Shown: piece by piece, positions 43,026 to 51,821 of the stretch
How the letters are laid out: each line of letters begins with the position of its first letter
Position numbering within the stretch: position 1 is the first letter of the stretch
DNA from: Candidatus Zixiibacteriota bacterium
GTDB taxonomy: Bacteria; Zixibacteria; MSB-5A5; GN15; FEB-12
Direction of reading: 5' to 3'
NCBI GenBank assembly: GCA_024276275.1
Contig: JAJRXM010000006.1
Span: 1 to 64,000, forward strand
Length of the DNA: 64,000 bases
Position numbers and translations under genes: made by a program
Notes under the pieces: model-generated
Seen by the model: only the letters and a program-made list of their open reading frames with translations
What the model was told of the DNA's origin: nothing
Databases searched by the model: none

Positions 43026-43868
43026 TTAATTGATAGCGATACAAACATCTGAATTGTATTGCCATACAACATCACCACTTCTGACGGAAATAGCAGCGGC
43101 ACCGTCAGTAAATGTCATTGTTACTGTCCAGTTTGATACTACAGCAGCAGCCTCATCTTTGGTATAACTCATACTTACCGTTGATGTAATTGTACCACCG
43201 TTCGGACAAGCTTGATCCCAACCGGTAGGTGTACTATTTATTGTCAGGTTTGTTACTTCTGTACTGAAAATAAATTGTCTTGTTACTGTTGAATCTACTG
43301 AGATGAATTTATCATTTACTGTTAAATCATTAGTTCCGTCAATAGTTGCTTGATTTGCATTTAACCCTCTATAATCAAATCCTGCTGAACCGTCAAAAGT
43401 AGTATATGAAACGGCTTTGTCAGCAACGTCATATGTCCAATTATGTCTATACCACATAGAGTCAGAACCGACTCCTGTTTGCGATAGAGCATCATTGCTA
43501 TAAAATTGTACTGAGTCATAAATATTTAATGCATAATCAGCAGTACTTTTGGTAAGGCTTACAATATGCCAGCCGTTTACATACGAAATAGTAACTTGAT
43601 CGCTGTCTGAAAAAACCGGACCGTATAGAATAGGGTCTACGTTACCACCTGATGAAATTGAACTTAATGAATTCATACCGGTTAAAACAAAACCTAAAGT
43701 AGAATCGACAAGTGATTCAATTTGACCTTGTACAGCTACAAATTCCGGGTCAGTTAAAGAACCGGCAAGACTTGTAGTACCTTTATCAGAACCACAACCG
43801 ACAACGAGTAAACTCAAACTTAAAAGAAGTACTAAACCTAAAACTGTAAAAAATTTTGCAGAGCGCAT
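43026..43868 (-). CDS. Lipoprotein of unknown function
   Basis: The ATG at 43868 has AAAGGAG 8 bases upstream and gives a clean lipoprotein signal (AKFFTVLGLVLLLSLSLLVVGC; lipobox LVVGC). Upstream residues to 43916 lack a ribosome-binding site. The 250-residue mature part is rich in Ser, Thr, Asp and Asn with alternating short strands, and probably folds as a beta-sandwich or lipocalin-like barrel. No enzyme motif is seen. argF ends about 50 bases upstream and its own terminator lies downstream. Confidence 0.75.
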   Translation of the reverse strand: MRSAKFFTVLGLVLLLSLSLLVVGCGSDKGTTSLAGSLTDPEFVAVQGQIESLVDSTLGFVLTGMNSLSSISSGGNVDPILYGPVFSDSDQVTISYVNGWHIVSLTKSTADYALNIYDSVQFYSNDALSQTGVGSDSMWYRHNWTYDVADKAVSYTTFDGSAGFDYRGLNANQATIDGTNDLTVNDKFISVDSTVTRQFIFSTEVTNLTINSTPTGWDQACPNGGTITSTVSMSYTKDEAAAVVSNWTVTMTFTDGAAAISVRSGDVVWQYNSDVCIAIN

Positions 43869-43921
43869 TATGCGTCTCCTTTCCTTTTCTGTTGCTACCG
43901 TTTTAGGTTTATTCAAAAGTT

Positions 43922-44824
43922 TTATTGTAACAGATATGCCATGATGGCTTTCTGAATATGCAGCCTGTTTTCCGCTTCATCGAAAACTACTGATTGCGGT
44001 CCATCCATTACCTCTTCAGTAATTTCTTTTCCTCTTTCAGCCGGTAAACAGTGCATCACAATTGCTTTTGAGTTGGCAACCTCCAACAGCGAGCTATTGA
44101 GTTGATATTTTTGTAATTTACTTTCTTTTTCTTCTTTTAAATGTTTCTGCCCCATAGAGGCCCAAACATCTGTATAAATTACATCGGCATCTGCACATGC
44201 TTCTTTAGGGTCGGAAGTTACAAGAATTTTACTGTTAGGATTAGACTTAGCTTTTTCCATGATTTCAGCATCAGGATGGCAATCTTCGGCTGTTCCGATT
44301 CTAAAATCAATAGGAATTAAAGAGGCTAAATTGAGCCAGGAAGTGGTAATATTGTTTCCGTCACCGACATAAGCAACTTTATATCTCTCTTTTTTCTCTA
44401 AATGCTCTGTCATAGTAAAATAATCACCTAAAATCTGACAAGGATGTACTAAATCTGTTAAGCCGTTTACAATAGGGACAGAGGCATATTTGGCTAACTC
44501 TTCAACATCAGATTGTTCAAAAGTACGAATCATTATAAGACCGACATACCTGGAAAGCACTTGAGCAGCATCGGAAACAGTTTCTCTTTGCCCTAACTTT
44601 ATCTCTCCTCCGGTGACATAAATCGGCGTACCGCCCAGTTCCGAAATTCCGACTTCAAAAGAGATACGGGTTCTGAGCGATTCTTTGGCAAAAATGCAGG
44701 CAACAGACTTATCGGCAAGTGGTTTCGGTGCAATTTCACCGGATTTCATTTTTTTACAAAGGTCGAAAATTTCTTGAATTTCTTTTGCGGTAAAATCTGT
44801 TATTTGACAGAGAGAACGAGGCAT
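43922..44824 (-). CDS. argF: Ornithine carbamoyltransferase
   Basis: Makes citrulline from ornithine and carbamoyl phosphate in arginine synthesis. The 300 residues carry the carbamoyl-phosphate loop FAKESLRTRISFEVG, then DLVHPCQILGD and MHCLPAERGKEI, which place it with OTC. The loop has Leu where E. coli has Thr (STRTR). SLRTR is also seen in acetyl- and succinylornithine transcarbamylases, but the HCLPA motif and overall length favour the ornithine enzyme. AAGGAG lies before the ATG. No other arg gene is adjacent. Confidence 0.9.
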   Translation of the reverse strand: MPRSLCQITDFTAKEIQEIFDLCKKMKSGEIAPKPLADKSVACIFAKESLRTRISFEVGISELGGTPIYVTGGEIKLGQRETVSDAAQVLSRYVGLIMIRTFEQSDVEELAKYASVPIVNGLTDLVHPCQILGDYFTMTEHLEKKERYKVAYVGDGNNITTSWLNLASLIPIDFRIGTAEDCHPDAEIMEKAKSNPNSKILVTSDPKEACADADVIYTDVWASMGQKHLKEEKESKLQKYQLNSSLLEVANSKAIVMHCLPAERGKEITEEVMDGPQSVVFDEAENRLHIQKAIMAYLLQ

Positions 44825-45084
44825 GTGAACTCCTTTATTAAAATTGGTTTCTTTTTTATTTAAAATTCGTGTGAAATAAATCTCTTTTTACCTTATTGTC
44901 AAGTAGGAATATACTTCTATTCAATACAAAAATGACGCAAGTTTAACCCTTTTTTTTATATTGCTTAACAAAAGTCAAATCATTAGATATAAAACAGAAT
45001 TTATTAGCAGGAGATGAAAATAAAGTATACAAATGAAAATAAAACTAATAAACCTTTAAAGAAAGTTTAACCAGGAGGTAAAAC

Positions 45085-46395
45085 TTGAAAAAACTGTTAA
45101 TTTTAACCGTCTCTGCTTTACTTGTATTTGCTTTTGCTTTTACCGCTTATGCTGAAACAAAAATTACAGTCACCGGACAACTTCGTTCAAGAGGTGAAGG
45201 TACACAAAAATCTTTTGATGCCGCCAACGAACATATCGGAACAATCGGTTATTTACGTACACGTATCAATATTAATGCTGAAGTAGCTGAAAACGCTTCT
45301 GCATTTGTTCAGTTACAAGATTCTCGCATGTATGGTGTTGCCGGGCAATCCGGATCACTAAATAATGACACTAACGTAGGAGTTCATCAAGCATTCATTA
45401 AATACAATCTTTGGACAAAAGAAAACTGGTCAATCGGGGTTTTAGCCGGTCGGTTTGAATTTAACTGGGGTAACCAAAGATTATTAGGTGCTGTCGGCTG
45501 GAGTAATGTCGGTCGTTCATGGGAAGGTGAACTAGCTTGGTATGACGCTAAAAAATTCTCTATTACTTTAGGAGTATTAAAAATAGCTGAGAAATCAAAA
45601 GCCGGATATGACGGTGATTTTGACGCATATGTTTTAGCGGCCAGTATCAAAGATATAGGTCTTGATCTTCTTGCTTTTACTGAAGACAATAAAGATACAT
45701 CATTTGCTACAGTACAGCCTTTGAAAAGAACTACATTAGCTGCTTATTATAAAAGAAGAATGGAACAGGTAGATGTTGAATTTAATGTAGCTGCTCAAAC
45801 CGGTACAATAGCAAATAGCGATTCAACAGAGTTAGACATCTCCGCAATGCTGTTTGCCGGTGAAATCGGTTATTCTTTTGAAGGTGAAAGAAATGCTCGC
45901 TTGGCAATCGCAATCGATTATGCCTCAGGTAACGACGGTTCCGATCCTACCAAATTTAAAAGATTTAATAACTTATATTGGACAGGTCATAAGTTTAACG
46001 GTTATATGGATTACTTCACCGGTGCCGGTTCAAATGTAAGCCCGAACGGCTTAGTTGATATGATATTTAGAGGTAAAATTGATATTACAAACGGCTGGAC
46101 ACTTGGTGCTGATGTTCACATCTTCTCAGCAGCTCAAGAATATTCGTTTATAGATTATTCTACAGCTACTCCGACCAATATAACAACAAAGGATATTGGT
46201 TCAGAAGTAGATTTTACAGTAAAAACAAAAAGAGTTAAAGGTATTGCTTTACAATGGGGTGTTTCTGTATTTACTGCTAAAGATAATTTTTCTCTATATA
46301 AAGAAATGCCTATTTTTGATATTACTCCGGGGGCAAAACAATTTTCATCACAATCCGGCACCTGGGTTTATAGTCAGGCAACAATGAATTTCTAA
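45085..46395 (+). CDS. Outer-membrane porin, alginate-export family type
   Basis: A signal peptide (1-23, ending AYAE) is followed by a beta-barrel of 410 residues with alternating strands such as TKITVTGQLRSRGEG, YLRTRININAEV, AFIKYNLWTKENWSIGVLAGRFEFNWGNQRLLG. It ends in an aromatic residue (MNF), as barrel proteins do for BAM recognition. The pattern fits the alginate_exp porin group, often found near respiratory cytochromes. Start: a TTG, 5 bases after a perfect AGGAGGT. A terminator follows, then the octahaem cytochrome gene, so the two are neighbours but have separate promoters. Confidence 0.8.
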   Translation: MKKLLILTVSALLVFAFAFTAYAETKITVTGQLRSRGEGTQKSFDAANEHIGTIGYLRTRININAEVAENASAFVQLQDSRMYGVAGQSGSLNNDTNVGVHQAFIKYNLWTKENWSIGVLAGRFEFNWGNQRLLGAVGWSNVGRSWEGELAWYDAKKFSITLGVLKIAEKSKAGYDGDFDAYVLAASIKDIGLDLLAFTEDNKDTSFATVQPLKRTTLAAYYKRRMEQVDVEFNVAAQTGTIANSDSTELDISAMLFAGEIGYSFEGERNARLAIAIDYASGNDGSDPTKFKRFNNLYWTGHKFNGYMDYFTGAGSNVSPNGLVDMIFRGKIDITNGWTLGADVHIFSAAQEYSFIDYSTATPTNITTKDIGSEVDFTVKTKRVKGIALQWGVSVFTAKDNFSLYKEMPIFDITPGAKQFSSQSGTWVYSQATMNF

Positions 46396-46413
46396 TTATC
46401 ATTACAGAATAAT

Positions 46414-46443
46414 AAAAAAGCCCGCTTCATGCGGGTTTTTTTA
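46414..46443 (+). terminator. Rho-independent terminator after the porin gene
   Basis: CCCGC, loop TTCAT, GCGGG, flanked by A and T runs (AAAAAG before, TTTTTTT after). Confidence 0.92.
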
Positions 46444-46470
46444 TTGACATTTCTGTGATAAATCAAACAT

Positions 46471-46488
46471 CTTTGACTAATGTCAAAG
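46471..46488. promoter_or_regulatory. Palindrome resembling a CRP/FNR-family operator
   Basis: CTTTGAC, four bases, GTCAAAG is a perfect 7-bp inverted repeat. The core TTGAC-N4-GTCAA has the layout of FNR/DNR sites (TTGAT-N4-ATCAA). It lies about 10 bases upstream of the predicted -35 box of the octahaem cytochrome gene and is the only such site seen in this intergenic region. Confidence 0.5.
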
Positions 46489-46498
46489 TTATTAACTA

Positions 46499-46526
46499 TT
46501 GAAATAACGATACTTATTACTATAAA
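46499..46526 (+). promoter_or_regulatory. Predicted promoter of the octahaem cytochrome gene
   Basis: TTGAAA (46499-46504), 16 bases, TATAAA (46521-46526), 44 bases before the start codon. Consensus match only. Confidence 0.4.
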
Positions 46527-46570
46527 ACTTAGTGATTTTTTTCACCAACTTTTTAGAGGAGAAATAAGGT

Positions 46571-47980
46571 ATGAAAGGGTTTAAAATCTTTTTCATCGTT
46601 GTGGCCGTACTTCTACTGGCAGCAATGGTAATCGCAAAGCAGGAATATCGCTCTATTCCATCAACATTGACTGAAGAGTCAAAAGCATGTTTGGAATGTC
46701 ATGAGACTGAAATACCTGCCATGGTTAAAGAATGGCGTTACAGTCGTCATTATGGTGCAAACGTAGGTTGTTACGAATGTCATGCGGCTGACCCAAAAGA
46801 TGTCGATGCGTTCGAACATAACGGGTTTAACATTGCTACTATTGTTTCTCCAAAAGATTGTTCAAAATGTCATCAAACTGAATATCAAGAATTTCAAGAC
46901 TCGCATCACGCTGATGCCGGAAATATTCTCGGCTCACTTGATAATGTATTAGGTGAAGTTGTAGAGGGTCCTATGGCAGCTGTAAACGGATGTAAACAAT
47001 GTCACGGTTCAATTGTTGAAGTAAATGATGACGGCACACTCACTCCCGAAACATGGCCAAATACAGGAATCGGTCGTATTAATCCGGATGGGTCAAAGGG
47101 TGCATGCTCTGCCTGTCACTCCCGTCATTCATTTGAAGCTGCCTTGGCACGGCAACCTGAAAACTGTGGAAAATGTCATTTAGGCCCTGATCATCCACAA
47201 AAAGAAATCTACGAAGAATCAAAACATGGTATAGCATATTACGCAAACATTGACCGGATGAATTTAAATAGCTCTTCATGGGTAGTCGGTGTTGATTATT
47301 CGGCCGCCCCGACTTGTGCGACCTGTCATATGTCTGCTACAAGAGACCTTCCTCTTACTCACGATGTCGGCTCCCGTATCAGTTGGACTCTTCGTCCTCC
47401 TGTATCCCAAAAAATTGATGCTGCCGCTAAAGCAAAAGGCAAAGTTGTAAAGTCATGGGAAGACCGTCGAGATGATATGAAAAATGTTTGTTCTGCTTGC
47501 CATACATCAAATTATGTCGATAATTTTTATGTCCAGTTTGACGGTGCAATTGATTTATACAATAACAAATTCGGTAAGCCTGCAACTGCTATTTACAAAA
47601 AAGTACGCGGAAGCGGATTAATTACCAACGATACAAACTTTGATGATGAATTAGAATGGACTTATTTCTATCTCTGGCATCATGAAGGTCGTCGTGCCAG
47701 AATGGGAGCCGCTATGTTTGCTCCGGACTACACTCAATGGCACGGATTTTATGAAATTGCCGAAAGATTCTATATGGAATTTATTCCACAGGTTAATGAG
47801 ATTTTAGAACATGCTAAAGCTGAAGGTATAAACCCGACTGCTGTTGCTGAAGTCGAAGCATTAATTAAAAAGACTTTTGAAATGGATGAACATAAATGGT
47901 TCACCGGTGATGTTTCTGCCGAAGATAAAGCTGCCCGCAAAAAAGCTCGTGAAGAGTTTAAAAAACGGTACGCAAAATAG
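46571..47980 (+). CDS. Octahaem cytochrome c, hydroxylamine oxidoreductase (HAO) family
   Basis: A signal peptide or anchor (about 1-22) precedes eight CxxCH haem sites at residues 40, 67, 97, 141, 179, 199, 249 and 307. The C-terminal part has the HAO-family stretch YLWHHEGRRARMGAAM and PDYTQWHGFYE. The 469 residues are shorter than ammonia-oxidiser HAO (about 550-570) and resemble the HaoA-like octahaem cytochromes of epsilonproteobacteria and other non-nitrifiers, which are thought to reduce nitrite or hydroxylamine. Location is periplasmic. AGAGGAG and AAGGT precede the ATG. No NapC/NrfH-type partner is adjacent, so its electron donor is unknown. Confidence 0.88.
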   Translation: MKGFKIFFIVVAVLLLAAMVIAKQEYRSIPSTLTEESKACLECHETEIPAMVKEWRYSRHYGANVGCYECHAADPKDVDAFEHNGFNIATIVSPKDCSKCHQTEYQEFQDSHHADAGNILGSLDNVLGEVVEGPMAAVNGCKQCHGSIVEVNDDGTLTPETWPNTGIGRINPDGSKGACSACHSRHSFEAALARQPENCGKCHLGPDHPQKEIYEESKHGIAYYANIDRMNLNSSSWVVGVDYSAAPTCATCHMSATRDLPLTHDVGSRISWTLRPPVSQKIDAAAKAKGKVVKSWEDRRDDMKNVCSACHTSNYVDNFYVQFDGAIDLYNNKFGKPATAIYKKVRGSGLITNDTNFDDELEWTYFYLWHHEGRRARMGAAMFAPDYTQWHGFYEIAERFYMEFIPQVNEILEHAKAEGINPTAVAEVEALIKKTFEMDEHKWFTGDVSAEDKAARKKAREEFKKRYAK

Positions 47981-48006
47981 TATCTTTGCTTAAAACAATA
48001 CTTTTG

Positions 48007-48033
48007 AAAAAGCCCGTCACCGACGGGTTTTTT
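48007..48033 (+). terminator. Rho-independent terminator after the octahaem cytochrome gene
   Basis: CCCGTC, loop ACC, GACGGG, preceded by an A run and followed by six T. Confidence 0.92.
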
Positions 48034-48122
48034 CTTGTTTAAATTCTTAGGATTCATTACTTTAGGATTGATTGCGTAACAAAACAGAGCTCTCTGCGTA
48101 TAAGTTTAATATGGAGATTAAG

Positions 48123-48908
48123 TTGAAAAAGAATAATTCAGGAAAAGTCATAGTTGGAATAGTACTTATTTTTGTAGGACTATTACTACTAGAAGATACT
48201 TTTGGATTTGATTTTTCCGGCCAGATAATCCCGCTCGCATTAATCGGACTCGGTATAGCACACATGATACGTCGTCGTAACAAAGACTTAAAATCTCCGA
48301 CTGATAAATTTCATCAAAAAGTAAATGATTTTCAAACTAAAGTTGACGAATTTCAAACAAAAGTACATAAGAAATTTAACGAAACGAATTCTTCGTTAGA
48401 TCAAAAAATAAATCAGTTTGAACGGTCTATAGACAATTTAGATGAAAAATTAAGTAACTTTGATAGTGGTTTTAATGACGGTTTTAAAAATGATAAGAAT
48501 TCCGATAAAACGCATACCGGAGCTTCTCAGAAAAACGGTAAATTAAAATACGAAAAAGCATTCGGTGATTTGTTTGTCAACTTCAAAGCTGTTAATGTTG
48601 AGAATATTGAAGTATCTTCAGCTATTGGAGACATTGAACTACAAATGCGGGAAGCAGTATTTACTGACGGGCTTAATCGTTTGATAATATCAAGTTTCAT
48701 CGGTGATATAAAAATATATCTACCAAAAGATTTAGCTATTTTTGTCAACTGCTCAAGTTTCATCGGTGATACAGAAGCTTTAAATAAACGTACAAATGGT
48801 TTTGGTAATAAAGTTGAAGTCCATTCAACTGATTATGATTCAGCCACAAAAAAACTTTATATCGCATGTAGCTGCTTCATCGGTGATATTCATATTTATT
48901 CCGTATAA
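48123..48908 (+). CDS. LiaF-like membrane protein with coiled coil and SFIGD repeats
   Basis: The N-terminal part has two membrane helices (VIVGIVLIFVGLLLLED, then IIPLALIGLGIAHMIRRR) as in the LiaF/DUF5668 family. A heptad-like region (about 65-125: KVNDFQTKVDEFQTKVHK) probably forms a coiled coil. The C-terminal domain has four short repeats (SAIGDIEL, SSFIGDIKI, SSFIGDTEA, SCFIGDIHI) typical of the beta-solenoid end of LiaF/cell-wall-active antibiotic response proteins. LiaF represses an envelope-stress kinase in Firmicutes; no such kinase is nearby. The TTG at 48123 (6 bases after GGAG) is chosen; an ATG at 48111 or TTG at 48072 is possible. Confidence 0.75.
   Translation: MKKNNSGKVIVGIVLIFVGLLLLEDTFGFDFSGQIIPLALIGLGIAHMIRRRNKDLKSPTDKFHQKVNDFQTKVDEFQTKVHKKFNETNSSLDQKINQFERSIDNLDEKLSNFDSGFNDGFKNDKNSDKTHTGASQKNGKLKYEKAFGDLFVNFKAVNVENIEVSSAIGDIELQMREAVFTDGLNRLIISSFIGDIKIYLPKDLAIFVNCSSFIGDTEALNKRTNGFGNKVEVHSTDYDSATKKLYIACSCFIGDIHIYSV
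48689..48888 (+). repeat. Three near-identical DNA copies coding for the SFIGD repeat
   Basis: The string TTCATCGGTGATA occurs at about 48696, 48759 and 48876, inside the gene at 48123. They are internal repeats of the protein's solenoid, still very similar at the DNA level. Confidence 0.75.
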
Positions 48909-48911
48909 GCC

Positions 48912-50267
48912 TTACAAAATATATCTGCTTAAATCCTCATCCTCTATAATATCAGCCAGTTGTTTTTCAACAGTTTTTGCAGTGATAACTGCTTTTTTCT
49001 TTCTGACAGGCGGAGTAAACAATAAATCTTCCAACAATGTCGTCATAATTGTGTGCAGACGTCTAGCCCCGATATTTTCAGTATTTTTATTCACTTGTTC
49101 CGCATAAAAGGCTATTTTTTTTATAGCATCATCAGCAAATTCCAAAGTTACTTTTTCTGTAGCTAAAAGAGCCTGATATTGTTTCACAAGCGATGCTTCA
49201 GGTTCTACGAGAATTCTTTCTAAGTCTTTGCCGTCAAGAGAATCCAGCTCAACTCTGATAGGGAACCTTCCCTGAAGCTCAGGAATTAAATCAGACGGAG
49301 ACGATGTATGAAAAGCACCGGCTGCAATAAACAGGATATGATCGGTACGAACCATGCCATATTTTGTAGATACAGAACAACCCTCTACTATAGGTAAAAT
49401 ATCACGCTGAACACCCTCACGACTTACGTCAGGACCTGTTTTAGAGACATCCCCTACAATCTTATCTATTTCATCAATAAAGACAATGCCCGATTCCTGC
49501 ATGCGAAACATCGCTTCAGAAATAACATCATCCATATCAATTAGTTTGTTCATTTCTTCATTAAACAAAATTTTACGTGCTTCTTTGATAGATACTTTTC
49601 TCAATTTTGTTTTTTTAGGCATAAGTTCCGAGAACATTTCCTGGAAATTAGCACCGAGTTCTTCCATACCCATAGGAGACAAAATTTCGACAACCGGCAT
49701 CTGGCTTTGTGTTGTATTCAGTTCAACTTCTCTATCTTCCAGTTTCCCATCTTCAAGTCTTTTTCTGAATTTCTCACGGGTACGAGCAAATGATTCCGGT
49801 ATATCACTTAAATCCTTCTCTCCCTTTTTCGGTTGTTTTATCGGAGTAGGCATAAGAAGTAAATCAAGTAATCGTTCATGAGTATTCTGTTTTGCTTTTT
49901 TTTCATATCTTTCGGACATCTCTTTTTTTACCATGTTAACCGAGATGTCAGTCAAGTCACGTACCATCGCCTCAACATCCCGACCGACATAACCGACCTC
50001 GGTAAACTTTGATGCTTCCACTTTTATAAAAGGTGCCGCGGCTAAATCGGCAAGTCTTCGGGCAATTTCTGTTTTACCGACACCGGTCGGTCCCATCATG
50101 ATTATATTGTTCGGCATGATTTCCTGACGGATATTCTCAGGAGCGTTTTGACGTCTCCATCTGTTTCTCAAAGCTATCGCTACCGATTTTTTAGCATCTT
50201 CCTGACCTATAATATATTTATCTAAATGAGCTACTATCTCTTTAGGCATCAAATAATTCTTATTCAT
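48912..50267 (-). CDS. hslU: ATP-dependent protease ATPase subunit HslU
   Basis: The unfoldase of the HslUV (ClpYQ) protease. The 451 residues have [20 protein letters not shown] at the N terminus, Walker [16 protein letters not shown], the pore loop [11 protein letters not shown], the I domain (about 120-220), Walker [12 protein letters not shown] and the sensor-2 region [13 protein letters not shown]. The C-terminal DLSRYIL docks into HslV. It overlaps hslV by 4 bases (ATGA). Confidence 0.97.
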   Translation of the reverse strand: MNKNYLMPKEIVAHLDKYIIGQEDAKKSVAIALRNRWRRQNAPENIRQEIMPNNIIMMGPTGVGKTEIARRLADLAAAPFIKVEASKFTEVGYVGRDVEAMVRDLTDISVNMVKKEMSERYEKKAKQNTHERLLDLLLMPTPIKQPKKGEKDLSDIPESFARTREKFRKRLEDGKLEDREVELNTTQSQMPVVEILSPMGMEELGANFQEMFSELMPKKTKLRKVSIKEARKILFNEEMNKLIDMDDVISEAMFRMQESGIVFIDEIDKIVGDVSKTGPDVSREGVQRDILPIVEGCSVSTKYGMVRTDHILFIAAGAFHTSSPSDLIPELQGRFPIRVELDSLDGKDLERILVEPEASLVKQYQALLATEKVTLEFADDAIKKIAFYAEQVNKNTENIGARRLHTIMTTLLEDLLFTPPVRKKKAVITAKTVEKQLADIIEDEDLSRYIL

Positions 50268-50803
50268 TTAAGACTTTCCACCGTTATGTTTTTGTTAGTG
50301 TAAATACAAATATCTGCAGCAACTTCAAGTGCTGTTTTCGCAATTTTTTCAGCTGTCATTTTTGGATTGGCAATAATCAATGCTCTGGCAGCAGCAAGAG
50401 CAAACTCACCTCCTGAACCGATTCCGATAATACCGTCATCCGGTTCGATAACATCACCGGTTCCACTAACTAGCAAAATATGTTTACCGTCAGTAACTCC
50501 GATAACAGCCTCAAGTTTCTGCAGTGACCTGTCCGTACGCCATTCTTTTGCAAGTTCGACACAGGCTTTCGGCAGGTTACCTTCGTACTCTTCTATTTTC
50601 TTTTCAAGCAGTTCATATAATGCTAACGCATCAGCAGCAGTTCCGGCAAAACCGGTCAGAATTTTTCCGTCATACATAGTACGAATTTTCTTCGCTGTTG
50701 ACTTCAAAACTGTCTCGCCGTAGGTAACCTGACCGTCACCGGCAAAAGCTGCTTTTCCTTTATGTATCAAACCGACAATAGTCGTTGCTTTGGTAGTTTT
50801 CAT
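50264..50803 (-). CDS. hslV: ATP-dependent protease proteolytic subunit HslV
   Basis: The peptidase of HslUV. The mature N terminus should be Thr in the TKATTIVG stretch, the first of the TT pair; Lys at [13 protein letters not shown] and [14 protein letters not shown] match the proteasome-beta-like fold. The 179 residues are normal. GAGG precedes the ATG. It lies 10 bases after xerC in the order xerC-hslV-hslU, which is also common in Firmicutes. Confidence 0.97.
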   Translation of the reverse strand: MKTTKATTIVGLIHKGKAAFAGDGQVTYGETVLKSTAKKIRTMYDGKILTGFAGTAADALALYELLEKKIEEYEGNLPKACVELAKEWRTDRSLQKLEAVIGVTDGKHILLVSGTGDVIEPDDGIIGIGSGGEFALAAARALIIANPKMTAEKIAKTALEVAADICIYTNKNITVESLK

Positions 50804-50813
50804 CTAATCCTCT

Positions 50814-51728
50814 TTATTTTTTCGCACCCGAACGGGGATGTGCCCGGTTATAAACTTTTTTCATGGCCTCTGCCGTAACATGAGTATATTTTTGCGTTGT
50901 CGAAAGCGAGGCGTGTCCTAGTATTTCTTTTATCAAAAGTAAGTCGGCACCGTTTTCTAACAGATGCGTCGCAAATGAATGTCTGAGAGTATGCGGAGTA
51001 AAATCCATTCCTTCTTTTTGGGCAAACTTTTTCACTATCCTATTTACGGAACGAACAGATAAAGGTTTACCGAATTTATTCAAGAGCAAATACGGAGATT
51101 TCATATTTTTTTTCAGAAGAAAATCTTCTCTAACAGATAGATAACTCGATAACTCCTCAAATGTATTTTCTCCGGTGGGAACTATCCGAACTTTGTTCCC
51201 TTTTCCAAGTACTGTAATGGTCTGAACCGACTTGTCAATATCAGAAAGTTTAATATTGGCAAGCTCTTCTCTTCTCATACCGGTAGCATATAAAAGAGCA
51301 ATCATAATATAGTCACGATGGAAAAAATACTTTTCTGACTGAGTTATTTTTTTATCTGTTGCAAAAAGCTTCTCAATTTCACCCATCGGAATAAAATCGG
51401 GGATTTTAGAACTGAATTTCATTTTAGGGAGCTTGAACAAGTAATAGAGATTAGCATCGTTTCTTGACAAAAACTGCTGAAAGGTTGACAATACAGACAA
51501 AAAACGTGCGAGTGAACGGTTAGAGATATTTGCCTCGACCCGTCCCTGTAAATATAGTCTTAGATATAACGGATCATTTTTCTTATTACCTGAAAATTCC
51601 TTATGCTTTATTTCCAAAAACTGTATCCATGGTTTTAAATCTCTTGCATAAGCTGTAATTGTATTTACGGAGTATGATTTCTGTTCGCTAATATCTGTGA
51701 TAAATTTTTCAAATAGTTTTGCTATCAT
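50814..51728 (-). CDS. xerC: Site-specific tyrosine recombinase XerC/XerD type
   Basis: Resolves chromosome dimers at dif. The 304 residues have an N-terminal SAM-like core-binding domain (1-105) and a catalytic domain with Arg in YATGMRREELANI, Lys in VLGKGNKVRIVP, HTLRHSFATHLLENG, LGHASLSTTQKYTH (His and Tyr nucleophile). The length and context (upstream of hslVU) favour the chromosomal Xer protein over a mobile integrase. No dif site is identified. Confidence 0.9.
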   Translation of the reverse strand: MIAKLFEKFITDISEQKSYSVNTITAYARDLKPWIQFLEIKHKEFSGNKKNDPLYLRLYLQGRVEANISNRSLARFLSVLSTFQQFLSRNDANLYYLFKLPKMKFSSKIPDFIPMGEIEKLFATDKKITQSEKYFFHRDYIMIALLYATGMRREELANIKLSDIDKSVQTITVLGKGNKVRIVPTGENTFEELSSYLSVREDFLLKKNMKSPYLLLNKFGKPLSVRSVNRIVKKFAQKEGMDFTPHTLRHSFATHLLENGADLLLIKEILGHASLSTTQKYTHVTAEAMKKVYNRAHPRSGAKK

Positions 51729-51779
51729 AAATATAAGATATTTAATAAAAAGAAGTTAATCAATAAAATTAGGAATAAA

Positions 51780-51804
51780 AAAACCGGGCGTGTAACCCGG
51801 TTTT
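51780..51804 (-). terminator. Rho-independent terminator after topA
   Basis: A perfect 9-bp stem, AAAACCGGG and CCCGGTTTT, loop of 7, with seven T on the minus strand. It lies between topA and xerC. Confidence 0.93.
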
Positions 51805-51821
51805 CTTCATCATATATAAGT

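Noticed and set aside
43922-44824. N-acetyl- or N-succinylornithine transcarbamylase instead of ArgF
   Set aside because: The SLRTR loop alone suggested this, but the HPCQ and HCLPAERGKEI motifs and the length fit ornithine carbamoyltransferase better. A tree would settle it.
49486-49881. 131-codon open frame on the plus strand
   Set aside because: Antisense to hslU, whose sequence is highly conserved.
50814-51728. Mobile-element integrase
   Set aside because: The tyrosine recombinase has XerC length and lies with hslVU; no att repeats or cargo genes were seen.
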